Below, in pieces: positions 44,562 through 53,984 of a stretch of 64,000 nucleotides of DNA. The position numbers and the translations under genes are program-made. Each line of letters starts with the position of its first letter. Within the stretch, counting starts at the first letter, position 1. Under the pieces are notes generated by a model, which saw nothing but the letters and a program-made list of their open reading frames with translations, searched no databases and was not told the DNA's origin. This stretch comes from RGIG4576 sp964613095 (GTDB lineage: Bacteria > Bacteroidota > Bacteroidia > Bacteroidales > Muribaculaceae): NCBI GenBank assembly GCA_964613095.1, contig CAZTFX010000003.1, positions 1-64,000 on the forward strand. Direction: 5' to 3'.

Positions 44562-44593
44562 TTTGCGTCAATAATCAATTTGTTGTAATTTTG
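44562..44593 (+). promoter_or_regulatory. Promoter TTTG-N20-TAATTTTG for carB
   Basis: TTTG at 44562-44565 and TAATTTTG at 44586-44593, spacing 20, 21 bases before the carB ATG. Confidence 0.7.
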
Positions 44594-44614
44594 TAAAAAT
44601 ATATCAACACTATT

Positions 44615-47600
44615 ATGAACGACGGAATAAAAAAAGTATTATTGCTTGGTTCCGGTGCTCTAAAAATAGGGCAAGCCGGTGAGTTTGACTACTCTGGTTC
44701 TCAAGCATTAAAGGCTCTTAGAGAAGAGGGCATTTCAACAGTACTAATCAACCCTAATATTGCAACCATTCAGACTTCAGAAGGAGTTGCCGATCAGGTA
44801 TATTTTTTACCTATTACACCTTATTTCGTAGAAGAAGTAATAAAAAAAGAACATCCTGATGGTATTTTACTTGCTTTTGGAGGTCAAACAGCATTGAATT
44901 GCGGAACAGAATTATATCTTAACGGAACATTAGAAAAATATGGAGTAAAGGTACTTGGTACATCGGTAGAAGCAATAATGATTACCGAAGACCGAGACCT
45001 TTTCGTAAAGAAACTTAATGAAATAGAAGCAAAAACGCCGGTATCACAAGCAGTAGAAACAATGGAAGATGCTGTAGCTGTAGCGCACCGCATAGGATTC
45101 CCAATAATGGTTCGTTCTGCTTATGCTCTAGGAGGTCTTGGTTCCGGCATCTGTGCTAATGATGAAGAATTCCATACCCTTTGTGAAAGTGCATTAGCGC
45201 ATTCAAAACAAATTTTAGTTGAAGAATCCCTAAAAGGATGGAAAGAAATTGAATTTGAAGTAATTCGTGACAAAAACGACCATTGTTTTACTGTTGTACC
45301 AATGGAAAATTTTGATCCACTAGGAATACACACAGGAGAAAGTATTGTGGTAGCTCCTATTGTATCTTTAACAAAAGAACAAATTGATATGCTACAAGAA
45401 ATAGCAATCAAAGTTGTTCGACACATTGGTATCGTTGGAGAATGTAACATTCAATATGCATTTAATGCACAAACCAATGATTATCGCATAATTGAAATCA
45501 ATGCTCGACTAAGTCGCAGTTCAGCTCTTGCTTCAAAAGCTTCAGGTTACCCATTAGCTTTTGTTGCAGCAAAATTAGCACTTGGATATTCTCTTGATCA
45601 AATAGGGGAGATGGGTACACCAAACTCTGCCTATGTTGCTCCGTCTGTTGATTATATGATTGTAAAGATTCCACGTTGGGATCTTACTAAATTTGCAGGT
45701 GTAGATAGAGAAATCGGTTCTTCGATGAAATCTGTGGGTGAAATTATGTCTATTGGTAAGTCTTTTGAAGAAATTATTCAGAAAGGATTACGTATGATAG
45801 GACAAGGTATGCATGGATTTATTGGCAATCGTGATATCGAATTTGAAGATCTTGACCACGCTTTATCTCATCCAACCGATTTACGTATTTTTGCGATTGC
45901 TCGAGCATTAGAACAAGGATATAGTGTGGAACGCATTGAAGAATTAACAAAAATTGATCCTTGGTTTTTAAGTCGCCTAAAAAATATTGTTGATTATGCC
46001 GAGAAACTAAAAACTTATGCTAAGATTGAAGATCTTCCTGCAGATGTTTTAGCTGAAGCAAAAAGAATTGGTTTCAGTGATTTCCAAATTGCTCGTTGCG
46101 TAGAAAATCCTGATAGTAACTTTGAAACTGATGTTTTACGTGTACGTGAACACCGTAAAAGCAAAAATATAACCCCCAAAGTATGCCGAATAAACACTGT
46201 AGCATCAGAATATCCAGAATTAACAAACTATTTATACGTTACATATGGTGCAGAAAATCATCAAATACCATATGACTATAATTCAGGTAAAAATATTGTT
46301 GTATTAGGTTCAGGAGCTTACCGTATTGGAAGTTCTGTAGAATTTGACTGGTGTTCTGTAAATGCTGTAAATACATGCCGTAAACTCGGGTACAAATCAA
46401 TAATGATTAACTATAATCCGGAAACGGTCTCAACCGACTACGACATGTGTGACCGTTTATACTTTGACGAATTAAGTTTTGAACGAGTTCTAGATATTAT
46501 TGATTTGGAAACGCCACGTGGTGTTATCGTTTCAGTTGGAGGACAAATACCTAATAACCTTGCAATGAAACTATATCGCCGCCATGTACCTGTACTAGGC
46601 ACATCTCCAATATCAATAGACCGTGCAGAAAACCGACATAAATTCTCTGCTATGCTTGATAATCTTGGCATAGATCAACCTAGATGGAAAGAATTAACAA
46701 GTTTCGACGATATTGACAAATTTGTTGAAGAAGTTGGATTCCCTGTATTGATTCGCCCTTCATACGTGTTATCCGGAGCTGCGATGAATGTATGTTATGA
46801 TTATGAATCAATGCATGAATTCTTAGGGGCTGCTGCAAAAGTTTCTAAAGAATTCCCGGTTGTAGTATCAGAGTTCCTTCAAAATGCAAAAGAAATTGAA
46901 TTTGACGCAGTTGCTCGTAATGGCGAAATTATAGAATATGCAATTTCCGAACATATTGAATTTGCCGGAGTTCATTCAGGAGATGCAACACTTGTATTCC
47001 CTGCACAAAAAATCTATATGGAAACTGCACGCCGTATAAAGAGAATCAGTAAAAAAATTGCCAAAGAGCTTAATATCTCAGGACCATTTAACATTCAATA
47101 TTTAGCAAAAAATAACGATGTTAAAGTTATTGAATGTAACCTACGTGCTTCTCGTAGTTTCCCATTCGTTTCTAAAATATTGAAACGAAACTTTATTGAA
47201 ACTGCAACCCGCATAATGCTTAATGAACCGGTAGAAAAGGCTGATTCTTCAACTTTTGATATAGATTACATAGGTATTAAAGCATCTCAATTCTCTTTTG
47301 CACGTCTACATAAAGCCGATCCTGTGTTAGGTGTAGATATGTCATCTACAGGTGAAGTAGGGTGCTTGGGAGCCGATTTCGATGAAGCATTATTAAATGC
47401 AATGATATCAGTAGGGCACAGAGTTCCACAAAAGGACAAAGCTGTATTGGTATCTTCCGGTGACGTAAGAGGTAAAGTTGAAATGTTGGATTGCTGTCGA
47501 ATGTTAGCCGATAACGGATACAAAATGTATGCAACAGAAGGTACTGCAAAATTCCTTGAAAGTAATGGAGTAAAAGCAAGTCCTGTATGTTGGCCGGATG

Positions 47601-47833
47601 AAGAAGGCGAAAATATTCTTGACCTAATTGCGAACCACACTATTGATATGGTGATAAATATACCTAAGAACCATAGTAAGAGAGAGTTAACAAATGGTTA
47701 TAAAATTCGTCGTTCCGCAATAGATCATAACATACCATTATTGACAAATGCACGACTTGCAGCAGCTTATATTAAAGCATTCACACACAAGCCAATAAAT
47801 GACATCAATATAGCTGCATGGAGTGAATACTAA
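44615..47833 (+). CDS. carB: Carbamoyl-phosphate synthase large subunit
   Basis: 1072 residues, full length. It makes carbamoyl phosphate from bicarbonate, two ATP and ammonia supplied by the small subunit, feeding pyrimidines and arginine. Two homologous ATP-grasp halves are visible. The first opens VLLLGSGALKIGQAGEFDYSG and has RSAYALGGLGSGI. The second opens VVLGSGAYRIGSSVEFDWC and has RPSYVLSGAAMNVCYD. The C-terminal MGS-like allosteric domain starts near residue 940 (KAVLVSSGDVRGKVE). The small-subunit gene carA is not adjacent: the gene is flanked by its own promoter and a terminator hairpin. Confidence 0.97.
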   Translation: MNDGIKKVLLLGSGALKIGQAGEFDYSGSQALKALREEGISTVLINPNIATIQTSEGVADQVYFLPITPYFVEEVIKKEHPDGILLAFGGQTALNCGTELYLNGTLEKYGVKVLGTSVEAIMITEDRDLFVKKLNEIEAKTPVSQAVETMEDAVAVAHRIGFPIMVRSAYALGGLGSGICANDEEFHTLCESALAHSKQILVEESLKGWKEIEFEVIRDKNDHCFTVVPMENFDPLGIHTGESIVVAPIVSLTKEQIDMLQEIAIKVVRHIGIVGECNIQYAFNAQTNDYRIIEINARLSRSSALASKASGYPLAFVAAKLALGYSLDQIGEMGTPNSAYVAPSVDYMIVKIPRWDLTKFAGVDREIGSSMKSVGEIMSIGKSFEEIIQKGLRMIGQGMHGFIGNRDIEFEDLDHALSHPTDLRIFAIARALEQGYSVERIEELTKIDPWFLSRLKNIVDYAEKLKTYAKIEDLPADVLAEAKRIGFSDFQIARCVENPDSNFETDVLRVREHRKSKNITPKVCRINTVASEYPELTNYLYVTYGAENHQIPYDYNSGKNIVVLGSGAYRIGSSVEFDWCSVNAVNTCRKLGYKSIMINYNPETVSTDYDMCDRLYFDELSFERVLDIIDLETPRGVIVSVGGQIPNNLAMKLYRRHVPVLGTSPISIDRAENRHKFSAMLDNLGIDQPRWKELTSFDDIDKFVEEVGFPVLIRPSYVLSGAAMNVCYDYESMHEFLGAAAKVSKEFPVVVSEFLQNAKEIEFDAVARNGEIIEYAISEHIEFAGVHSGDATLVFPAQKIYMETARRIKRISKKIAKELNISGPFNIQYLAKNNDVKVIECNLRASRSFPFVSKILKRNFIETATRIMLNEPVEKADSSTFDIDYIGIKASQFSFARLHKADPVLGVDMSSTGEVGCLGADFDEALLNAMISVGHRVPQKDKAVLVSSGDVRGKVEMLDCCRMLADNGYKMYATEGTAKFLESNGVKASPVCWPDEEGENILDLIANHTIDMVINIPKNHSKRELTNGYKIRRSAIDHNIPLLTNARLAAAYIKAFTHKPINDINIAAWSEY

Positions 47834-47875
47834 TCATGATTAAATTTAAAAACTGATTATAATTTTTGAAATTAC

Positions 47876-47910
47876 AAAAAAAGCGAAACAAAAAATGTTA
47901 CGCTTTTTTT
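47876..47910 (+). terminator. Terminator after carB
   Basis: AAAAAAAGCG.AACA ... TGTT.CGCTTTTTTT: an A/T-flanked stem with short GC core, T run at the 3' end, 43 bases past the carB stop. Confidence 0.7.
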
Positions 47911-48040
47911 ATATCCAAAGGATAACAATCTATTTCTAGTAATACAATATTAAGAAAACCTAAGACTAATTAACAATCACAACAGCTTCCAGACTAGCAT
48001 CTTAAAGATTTTTCACCAATTTAACAAGCACAAAAGAGGA

Positions 48041-48096
48041 GTACTATAATCTGCATTACATCAAAATTCTATTTAACATAATGTAAATTATAGTAC
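48041..48096. repeat. Inverted repeat in the carB-methyltransferase gap
   Basis: GTACTATAAT (48041-48050) is the perfect complement of ATTATAGTAC (48087-48096), and inside it TTACAT (48056-48061) complements ATGTAA (48081-48086). It lies in the 355-base gap 47834-48188, which otherwise holds only the carB terminator, AT-rich sequence and a -7 box; I see no coding there. It could be an operator, or a stem of a leader or decayed element. Confidence 0.55.
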
Positions 48097-48159
48097 AAAT
48101 AACACAACTCGAGTAATATAATTTTATGGCTTGGGATTTATTATTTCAGGAAAAGTGAT

Positions 48160-48167
48160 TATATTTG
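48160..48167 (+). promoter_or_regulatory. -7 promoter box for the methyltransferase gene
   Basis: TATATTTG (TAnnTTTG), 21 bases before the ATG at 48189. The only TTG nearby is 26 bases upstream, longer than usual. Confidence 0.45.
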
Positions 48168-48188
48168 TAAAAACAATTTTAAACTGAA

Positions 48189-49406
48189 ATGAATCTTGAA
48201 GAATTAAATTCTTTACGTAATAATCCTAAATTTCAAGAATTTATAAAAGAGAATATCAATTCAGATACAAATAAATTACGTTTAAAGAAATTCAAAGAAT
48301 GTTCTTTTGACGTAAAATTTGCCATACTGCAAATCGAATGTAAAAATCGAATAAAGAAAAAACTACCTGAAATATATCAATCAAATTCTTTCTTTTTTCC
48401 AAATATTCTGTCAACAGAACAATGTACGGCACAAGAAATCGCACAGTTTCATGCAAAATTACTTTCCGCTCAAGATACCGTACTTGATATGACTGCCGGT
48501 CTGTGTATTGATACATATTATATTTCAAAATCAGTAAAACATGTTACTGCATTTGAAATTAATAATGAAACGGCTCTTATTGCTGATTTTAATATGAAAT
48601 ATCATACAGATAACGTAATTGTGCTATGCCAAGATTCTACAGAATTTATACGAACTTGTTCACAACAATATGATGTAATTTTCATAGATCCTGCACGACG
48701 CGATAATAACAACAAACGTTTATTTGGATTATCTGACTGCAAACCTAACATCATAGAACAAATTCCGATATTAAAATCTATCGGTAAAACACTATATATC
48801 AAAGCCTCTCCTATGATTGATATTTCTCAATCGATAAAAGATTTAAATAACTGTGTTTCAGATATATGGATTATAGGAATAAATAATGAATGTAAAGAAT
48901 TATTATTTAAAGTTGATTTAAAGTGTAATGATACGGTTAATGCTAATATACATACAATAAACTTTGACGATTCCGAGATTCAAACATTAACCAAATCGAT
49001 ATCAACTTCACGCCAAAAACATAATCATACACTTTATAATAACGAATGCTATTTATATGAGCCGAATCGATGTATTATGAAAGCTCAAATCTTTGACACT
49101 CTTGAAAATACATATCAAGTCTCACAGATTCAAAAGAATTCTCATCTATTCATAAGCAATGAATATATACCAAAATTTCCCGGTAGAAAATTTCAGATAA
49201 TAGACATTATACCTTTTAAAAATAACGAAATAAAAAACATAAATAAAAAACACCCACAAATCAACGTGAGTGTTAGAAATTTTAAATTATCCGCCGATGA
49301 ATTGAAAAAACGGCTAAAAGTAAAGGATGGCGGAAATCAATACTTATTTGGAACAACTGATAACAATGATAACGCAATATTAATCATCTGTGATAAAATA
49401 TCTTAA
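48189..49406 (+). CDS. Class I SAM-dependent methyltransferase with THUMP-like C-terminal domain
   Basis: 405 residues. After a ~75-residue N-terminal helical part, a Rossmann methyltransferase core runs from ~95: VLDMTAGLCIDTYYIS (motif I, SAM loop), VTAFEINNETA (acidic end of strand 2), DSTEFI, and YDVIFIDPARRD in place of the catalytic (N/D)PP(Y/F). The C-terminal ~90 residues (FPGRKFQIIDIIPF, VSVRNFKLSADELKKRLKVKDGG, YLFGTT) are the THUMP-like domain typical of a Bacteroidetes family I recall. An RNA substrate is plausible but unproven. Convergent with smpB, with 17 bases between the stops. Confidence 0.82.
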   Translation: MNLEELNSLRNNPKFQEFIKENINSDTNKLRLKKFKECSFDVKFAILQIECKNRIKKKLPEIYQSNSFFFPNILSTEQCTAQEIAQFHAKLLSAQDTVLDMTAGLCIDTYYISKSVKHVTAFEINNETALIADFNMKYHTDNVIVLCQDSTEFIRTCSQQYDVIFIDPARRDNNNKRLFGLSDCKPNIIEQIPILKSIGKTLYIKASPMIDISQSIKDLNNCVSDIWIIGINNECKELLFKVDLKCNDTVNANIHTINFDDSEIQTLTKSISTSRQKHNHTLYNNECYLYEPNRCIMKAQIFDTLENTYQVSQIQKNSHLFISNEYIPKFPGRKFQIIDIIPFKNNEIKNINKKHPQINVSVRNFKLSADELKKRLKVKDGGNQYLFGTTDNNDNAILIICDKIS

Positions 49407-49423
49407 CCATTTAAATTTGAAAA

Positions 49424-49876
49424 CTACCTTTTCATCATTCTATCCAACATTCGTTTATCTTCTCGTTCTTTTATTGATTGACGTTTATCATAAATCTTTT
49501 TACCTTTAGCTATCGCAATAACTAATTTTGCCAAACCTTTCTCACTAATGAACAGTTTTAACGGAACAATAGAAAAGCCTGCCAAATCATTACTTTTTTC
49601 TAATTTATCAATCTCTTTTCTATTTAATAACAGTTTTCTATCACGTCGTGCGACATGATTATTATAACTACCATAAAAATATTCAGCAATATACATGTTT
49701 TTTACCCAAACTTCACCATTATTGATAAAGCAAAAGGTGTCTGTCAATCCGGCTTTCCCTTGACGAATCGACTTAATTTCTGTACCGGTTAAAACTAATC
49801 CGGCTGTAAACGTTTCTATTATTTCATAATCAAACTTTGCTCTTCTGTTTTTTATATTTACTTGACTATTTGCCAT
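49424..49876 (-). CDS. smpB: SsrA-binding protein SmpB
   Basis: 150 residues, full length. It binds tmRNA and delivers it to stalled ribosomes for trans-translation. Conserved core: NRRAKFDYEIIETFTAGLVLTGTEIKSIRQGKA, NMYIAEY, ARRDRKLLLNRKEI and the C-terminal KKIYDKRQSIKEREDKR tail that enters the ribosome A site. The tmRNA gene is not in this window. Shares a leftward transcript with the Yip1-like gene (13 bases upstream). Confidence 0.96.
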   Translation of the reverse strand: MANSQVNIKNRRAKFDYEIIETFTAGLVLTGTEIKSIRQGKAGLTDTFCFINNGEVWVKNMYIAEYFYGSYNNHVARRDRKLLLNRKEIDKLEKSNDLAGFSIVPLKLFISEKGLAKLVIAIAKGKKIYDKRQSIKEREDKRMLDRMMKR

Positions 49877-49889
49877 AACAATTTTTTTT

Positions 49890-50441
49890 TTAATGATTAG
49901 GAATCAATAAATCCAAAATAAATTTCATTCCATTAGGTGTAATCAACAACAATAATGACATAATGGCAATAAAACCTTTTACTCGCGTGTCAGGAACATT
50001 TAAAAATCCAAGTCCTCTATACACAACATAAATAATATATAAAGGGAAAATTTCAAAAAATGGAAATCCCGGCATCAAATTACTTAGTATATTAAAAACC
50101 ACCAATATAGTAAGATTAAACACTATAAAATTGTTTATTGTATTTACTTCCGTTTTTGTCTTAAATAAATCAGGATAAAACCCGGTCACCATATATGAAA
50201 TTGCAAAAAATGAAATAAAAAATTTCACAAAATCAATCATAGCATCTATTATCACATTTTGTAGTGGAATCTCTACATATCCCAATATATATGGAATAAA
50301 TGATGATAATGATAATACACCAAGACATGGATAAAACAACTTCCCAAGTAATAAGTTATTTGGTATTGTATATTTCCCAATATCTTTCCAGCCTTCCGCC
50401 GGCGAAATCAACAATAAAGTGATATATTTTAGAAAATTCAT
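49890..50441 (-). CDS. Yip1-like integral membrane protein
   Basis: 183 residues with about five hydrophobic segments. It opens LLLISPAEGWKDI, the short amphipathic start followed by P..GW that marks bacterial Yip1/YIP1-domain proteins, then LFYPCLGVLSLSSFIPYIL, FFISFFAISYMVTGFYP, FIVFNLTILVVFNILSNL and FIAIMSLLLLITPNGM. Function unknown. Immediately upstream of smpB in the same transcript. Confidence 0.75.
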   Translation of the reverse strand: MNFLKYITLLLISPAEGWKDIGKYTIPNNLLLGKLFYPCLGVLSLSSFIPYILGYVEIPLQNVIIDAMIDFVKFFISFFAISYMVTGFYPDLFKTKTEVNTINNFIVFNLTILVVFNILSNLMPGFPFFEIFPLYIIYVVYRGLGFLNVPDTRVKGFIAIMSLLLLITPNGMKFILDLLIPNH

Positions 50442-50460
50442 TTTAATTTATTTTGGAATA

Positions 50461-50468
50461 CAAAATTA
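50461..50468 (-). promoter_or_regulatory. -7 promoter box for the Yip1-like/smpB transcript
   Basis: Minus-strand TAATTTTG (TAnnTTTG), 20 bases before the ATG at 50441. Confidence 0.5.
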
Positions 50469-50532
50469 ATCAAAAATCGGATTTATACATAATAGAATTA
50501 TCTTTGGTGTTGTAAAGTCTCAAAAAAATCTC

Positions 50533-50540
50533 TAAATTTG
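50533..50540 (+). promoter_or_regulatory. -7 promoter box for cdsA
   Basis: TAAATTTG (TAnnTTTG), 27 bases before the cdsA GTG start. Confidence 0.5.
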
Positions 50541-50566
50541 TAACATAATCAACAAAATGTTAAGAC

Positions 50567-51403
50567 GTGAAGAAACTATTTACACGAACAATAACAGGAA
50601 GCGCATATGTTGCACTTATTGCTATATCACTACTAATAGAGTCCCCTATCCTATTTATTATATTATTTTCTTTATTTACCATATTAGGAATCTGGGAATT
50701 TCAAACACTCACTAATAAAGGAGATAAGCATAAAGTCAGTATAATTATAGATATATTGGGAGGGATTATTATGTTTTTATCATTTTATTGGAAAACAAAT
50801 TATCCCGAAGTAGGTATGGAAATTTTAACACCTTATCTTTTATATTTAGTTATTCGAAACATATATCATTTATATACAAAATCAACTAATATATTGGATA
50901 ATTGGGCATATTCTTTTATGGGGCAACTTTTTATTGCACTTCCTCTATCGTTATTGAATATCATATATACCAATTATAATCCTCAAATGCTTTTAGCCAT
51001 TTTTATATTTATTTGGTTAAATGACACAGGAGCTTTTTGTGTAGGTTCTTCAATTGGAAAAAATAGATTATTTGAACGTATCTCACCTAAAAAATCATGG
51101 GAGGGTTTTTGGGGTGGATTATCACTTTGTGTTTTATCATCTATCGGATTTTACTATTACGGAAATACGTTTTTTAATGGTCCGAGCTTAGCCGTATGGA
51201 TTGGTTTAAGTTCTGTTGTTTCTATTTTTTCAACATGGGGGGATTTGTGTGAGTCATTAATTAAACGTTCATTGGGAGTAAAGGATTCCGGTAATATTCT
51301 ACCCGGTCATGGAGGTATTCTTGATCGCATTGACAGCCTGTTATTGGTATCTCCAACTGTTTTAATTTATTTAAGTATAATCAGCTTTATAGCATTTAAA
51401 TAA
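50567..51403 (+). CDS. cdsA: Phosphatidate cytidylyltransferase
   Basis: 278 residues. This membrane enzyme makes CDP-diacylglycerol from phosphatidate and CTP for all phospholipids. Multiple transmembrane helices; the family signature is at the C-terminal part, KSWEGFWGG followed by SLGVKDSGNILPGHGGILDRIDS. The start is a GTG (50567): the only nearby ATG (50557) is out of frame, and the protein so read opens MKKLFTRTITGSAYVALIA as relatives do. First gene of a run with purM (10 bases after), the transglycosylase and DUF3332. Confidence 0.94.
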   Translation: MKKLFTRTITGSAYVALIAISLLIESPILFIILFSLFTILGIWEFQTLTNKGDKHKVSIIIDILGGIIMFLSFYWKTNYPEVGMEILTPYLLYLVIRNIYHLYTKSTNILDNWAYSFMGQLFIALPLSLLNIIYTNYNPQMLLAIFIFIWLNDTGAFCVGSSIGKNRLFERISPKKSWEGFWGGLSLCVLSSIGFYYYGNTFFNGPSLAVWIGLSSVVSIFSTWGDLCESLIKRSLGVKDSGNILPGHGGILDRIDSLLLVSPTVLIYLSIISFIAFK

Positions 51404-51413
51404 TAAACTAAAT

Positions 51414-52580
51414 ATGAGTAATCAACGATATGATTTAAGAGGTGTTTCAGCTTCTAAAGAAGATGTACATAATGCAATCAAAAATGTAGATAAAGGACTT
51501 TATCCCAAAGCATTTTGTAAAATAATACCGGATGTACTTGGGGGTGATCCCGAATATTGTAATATTATGCATGCAGATGGAGCCGGCACAAAATCCTCTT
51601 TAGCATATCTATATTGGAAAGAGACTGGTGACATGAGTGTATGGAAAGGTATTGCACAAGATGCACTTATCATGAATATTGATGATTTATTGTGTGTTGG
51701 GGCTACCGACAATATCTTATTATCTTCAACCATAGGACGAAACAAATTGCTTATTCCCGGTGAAGTTATATCTGCTATAATTAATGGTACAGAAGACTTA
51801 CTCAACGAGCTACGTGAATTGGGTGTAAATATTATATCCACAGGAGGAGAAACCGCTGATGTGGGAGACTTGGTTCGTACAATAATCGTAGATAGTACTG
51901 TTACTTGTCGCATGAAAAGAAGCGATGTTATTGATAATGCCAATATTAAAGCCGGTGATGTTATTGTAGGTCTTTCTTCTTCAGGCAAAGCTACATACGA
52001 AAAAGAATATAATGGAGGAATGGGTAGTAATGGATTAACTTCGGCTCGTCACGATGTTTTTGCAAAATATTTAGCTGAAAAATATCCTGAAAGCTACGAT
52101 AAAAATGTACCTAACGAACTAATCTATTCAGGTAACATAAAATTGACAGATAGCGTAGAAGGTGTTGATCTTGACGCAGGTAAACTTGTTCTATCTCCTA
52201 CTCGCACATATGCTCCGGTTATCAAAAAACTGTTGGACGTAATGCGAGAAAAAATTCATGGTATGGTTCACTGCTCCGGAGGTGCCCAAACAAAGATTTT
52301 ACATTTCATTCAAAACAAACATGTAATTAAGGACAATTTATTCCCAACGCCCCCCCTATTCAAATTAATTCAAGAACAATCAGGGACAGATTGGAAAGAA
52401 ATGTACAAAGTCTTTAATATGGGACATCGCATGGAAATATATCTATCTCCGGAAAATGCAAAAGATGTAATTAAAATTGCACAATCGTTTGGAATCGAGG
52501 CACAAGTAGTAGGTAGAGTTGAAGATTCTAATGAAACTAAATTGACAATTATTTCAGAATACGGAAAATTCGAATATTAA
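51414..52580 (+). CDS. purM: AIR synthase (phosphoribosylformylglycinamidine cyclo-ligase) type protein
   Basis: 388 residues, longer than the ~345 of E. coli PurM but usual in Bacteroidetes. It should close the imidazole ring of FGAM with ATP to give AIR in purine synthesis. Family features: MHADGAGTKSSLAYLYWK, QDALIMNIDDLLCVGA, STGGETADVGDL, DVIVGLSSSGKATYE and a C-terminal MVHCSGGAQTKILHF plus FNMGHRMEIYL. This Bacteroidetes form is diverged from the enterobacterial one, so a database might list it only as 'AIR synthase related'. Between cdsA and the transglycosylase gene, 8 bases before the latter. Confidence 0.88.
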   Translation: MSNQRYDLRGVSASKEDVHNAIKNVDKGLYPKAFCKIIPDVLGGDPEYCNIMHADGAGTKSSLAYLYWKETGDMSVWKGIAQDALIMNIDDLLCVGATDNILLSSTIGRNKLLIPGEVISAIINGTEDLLNELRELGVNIISTGGETADVGDLVRTIIVDSTVTCRMKRSDVIDNANIKAGDVIVGLSSSGKATYEKEYNGGMGSNGLTSARHDVFAKYLAEKYPESYDKNVPNELIYSGNIKLTDSVEGVDLDAGKLVLSPTRTYAPVIKKLLDVMREKIHGMVHCSGGAQTKILHFIQNKHVIKDNLFPTPPLFKLIQEQSGTDWKEMYKVFNMGHRMEIYLSPENAKDVIKIAQSFGIEAQVVGRVEDSNETKLTIISEYGKFEY

Positions 52581-52588
52581 ATATATTT

Positions 52589-53965
52589 ATGCGACGGTTC
52601 CTTAATCCGGTAATTATATGTATTTCTTTCTTTTTAATCCAATTTGTATCATGTAAAAGCGATACAAATAGTAATAATATTACATATGATTTACCGGATA
52701 CCTTAAGAATAGGAACCATTTATAGCCCAACCACTTTTTTTACATTTCGTGGAGATACTCTTGGATATGAATATGAACGTATTCTCAATTTTACACGCAA
52801 CAAAAAGATTCATGCTGAATTTATCATATTTGACAATTTAACAGATATGATAGCAGTACTCGATTCCGGTAAAATTGATGTAATAGCTTACGAAGTTCCC
52901 ATTATTAATGAATATAAGGAGCAAGTTTTACATTGTGGAACAGAAAATATAACTAATCAAGTACTGGTTCAGCTAAAATCTAAAGATAAGCTTTCAAATG
53001 TTACACAATTAATTGGAAAAGATATATACATTGAAAAAGGTTCTAAATATGAAATACGACTTCTAAATCTGGACAATGAGATAGGTGGAGGTATTAAGAT
53101 TCATAGTATTGACCCGGATTCTATAATTTCCGAAGATTTAATAAAACTTGTATCCGATGGCAAAATACCATATACAATAATTGATAGTGACATTGCAAAA
53201 CTTAATAAAACATATTTTAAAAATATTGATGTCAGCCTACCTATTAGTTTCGAGCAACGTGCTTCATGGGCTGTAAATAAAAACAATCAAGCGTTAGCCG
53301 ATAGTATTAATACTTGGTCTAAACAAATAACTAGCAAAAACGAATATAAACAATTACTAAGACGTTATTTTGAACTAAGTAAAAATGAAGATATAGTAAC
53401 ACGCCCCAAAATAGATTTAAAGAACGGTACTATTTCTGAATACGACCATCTTTTCAAAAAGTATGCAAAAGAAATTAATTGGGATTGGAAATTATTAGCA
53501 GCTCAAGCTTGGAGTGAGTCTCATTTTGACACCACAGCCGTATCATGGGCTGGAGCAAAAGGACTTATGCAACTTATGCCAAGCACAGCACGTGCTTATG
53601 GATTGGAAATAGACAACATCATAAATCCCGAACTAAATATTAAGGCTGCAGTTGCCAATATAAAAGATTTGGATTTAATTTTCTCCTCAAGAGTTCCTGA
53701 TAATAAAGAACGTATAAAATTTATTATCGCAGCATATAATTCAGGAGCTGGACATATACTTGATGCTATTGCTTTAGCTAAAAAACATGGAAAAGATCCT
53801 CAAAAATGGGACAATAACGTAAGTGTAACATTAAAATGGAAATCTAATCCTGAATATTTTAATGATGAAGTCTGTAAATCAGGATATTTCAGAGGAAGCC
53901 AAACCATCGCATATGTAAATAAAGTAGAAGATTGTTACAATTATTTTTCTTCTAAAATTAAATAA
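52589..53965 (+). CDS. MltF-like membrane-bound lytic transglycosylase with solute-binding domain
   Basis: 458 residues. A signal peptide with lipobox-like FVSC (Cys22) is followed by a bacterial solute-binding family 3 domain at ~38-265 (TLRIGTIYSPTTFFTF, then YEYERILNFTR, KIDVIAYEVPI). A lytic transglycosylase (SLT) domain spans ~285-430, with catalytic E310 in AAQAWSESHFD and the muramidase motifs GAKGLMQLMPSTARAYG and FIIAAYNSGAGHI. This is the MltF architecture: it cleaves peptidoglycan to 1,6-anhydromuramyl products, with the N-terminal domain probably sensing a ligand. Gene 3 of the cdsA-purM run. Confidence 0.9.
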   Translation: MRRFLNPVIICISFFLIQFVSCKSDTNSNNITYDLPDTLRIGTIYSPTTFFTFRGDTLGYEYERILNFTRNKKIHAEFIIFDNLTDMIAVLDSGKIDVIAYEVPIINEYKEQVLHCGTENITNQVLVQLKSKDKLSNVTQLIGKDIYIEKGSKYEIRLLNLDNEIGGGIKIHSIDPDSIISEDLIKLVSDGKIPYTIIDSDIAKLNKTYFKNIDVSLPISFEQRASWAVNKNNQALADSINTWSKQITSKNEYKQLLRRYFELSKNEDIVTRPKIDLKNGTISEYDHLFKKYAKEINWDWKLLAAQAWSESHFDTTAVSWAGAKGLMQLMPSTARAYGLEIDNIINPELNIKAAVANIKDLDLIFSSRVPDNKERIKFIIAAYNSGAGHILDAIALAKKHGKDPQKWDNNVSVTLKWKSNPEYFNDEVCKSGYFRGSQTIAYVNKVEDCYNYFSSKIK

Positions 53966-53984
53966 CCCTTTAAATTAATAGATT

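Noticed and set aside
49424..50441. A tmRNA gene near smpB
   Set aside because: I looked in the flanking gaps for the tRNA-like ends and tag frame and found neither; the gaps are only 13-125 bases.
51500..51988. 162-codon frame antisense to purM
   Set aside because: Ser/Pro/Ile-rich translation without domain features, entirely inside a well-supported gene; its openness follows from the codon use of purM.
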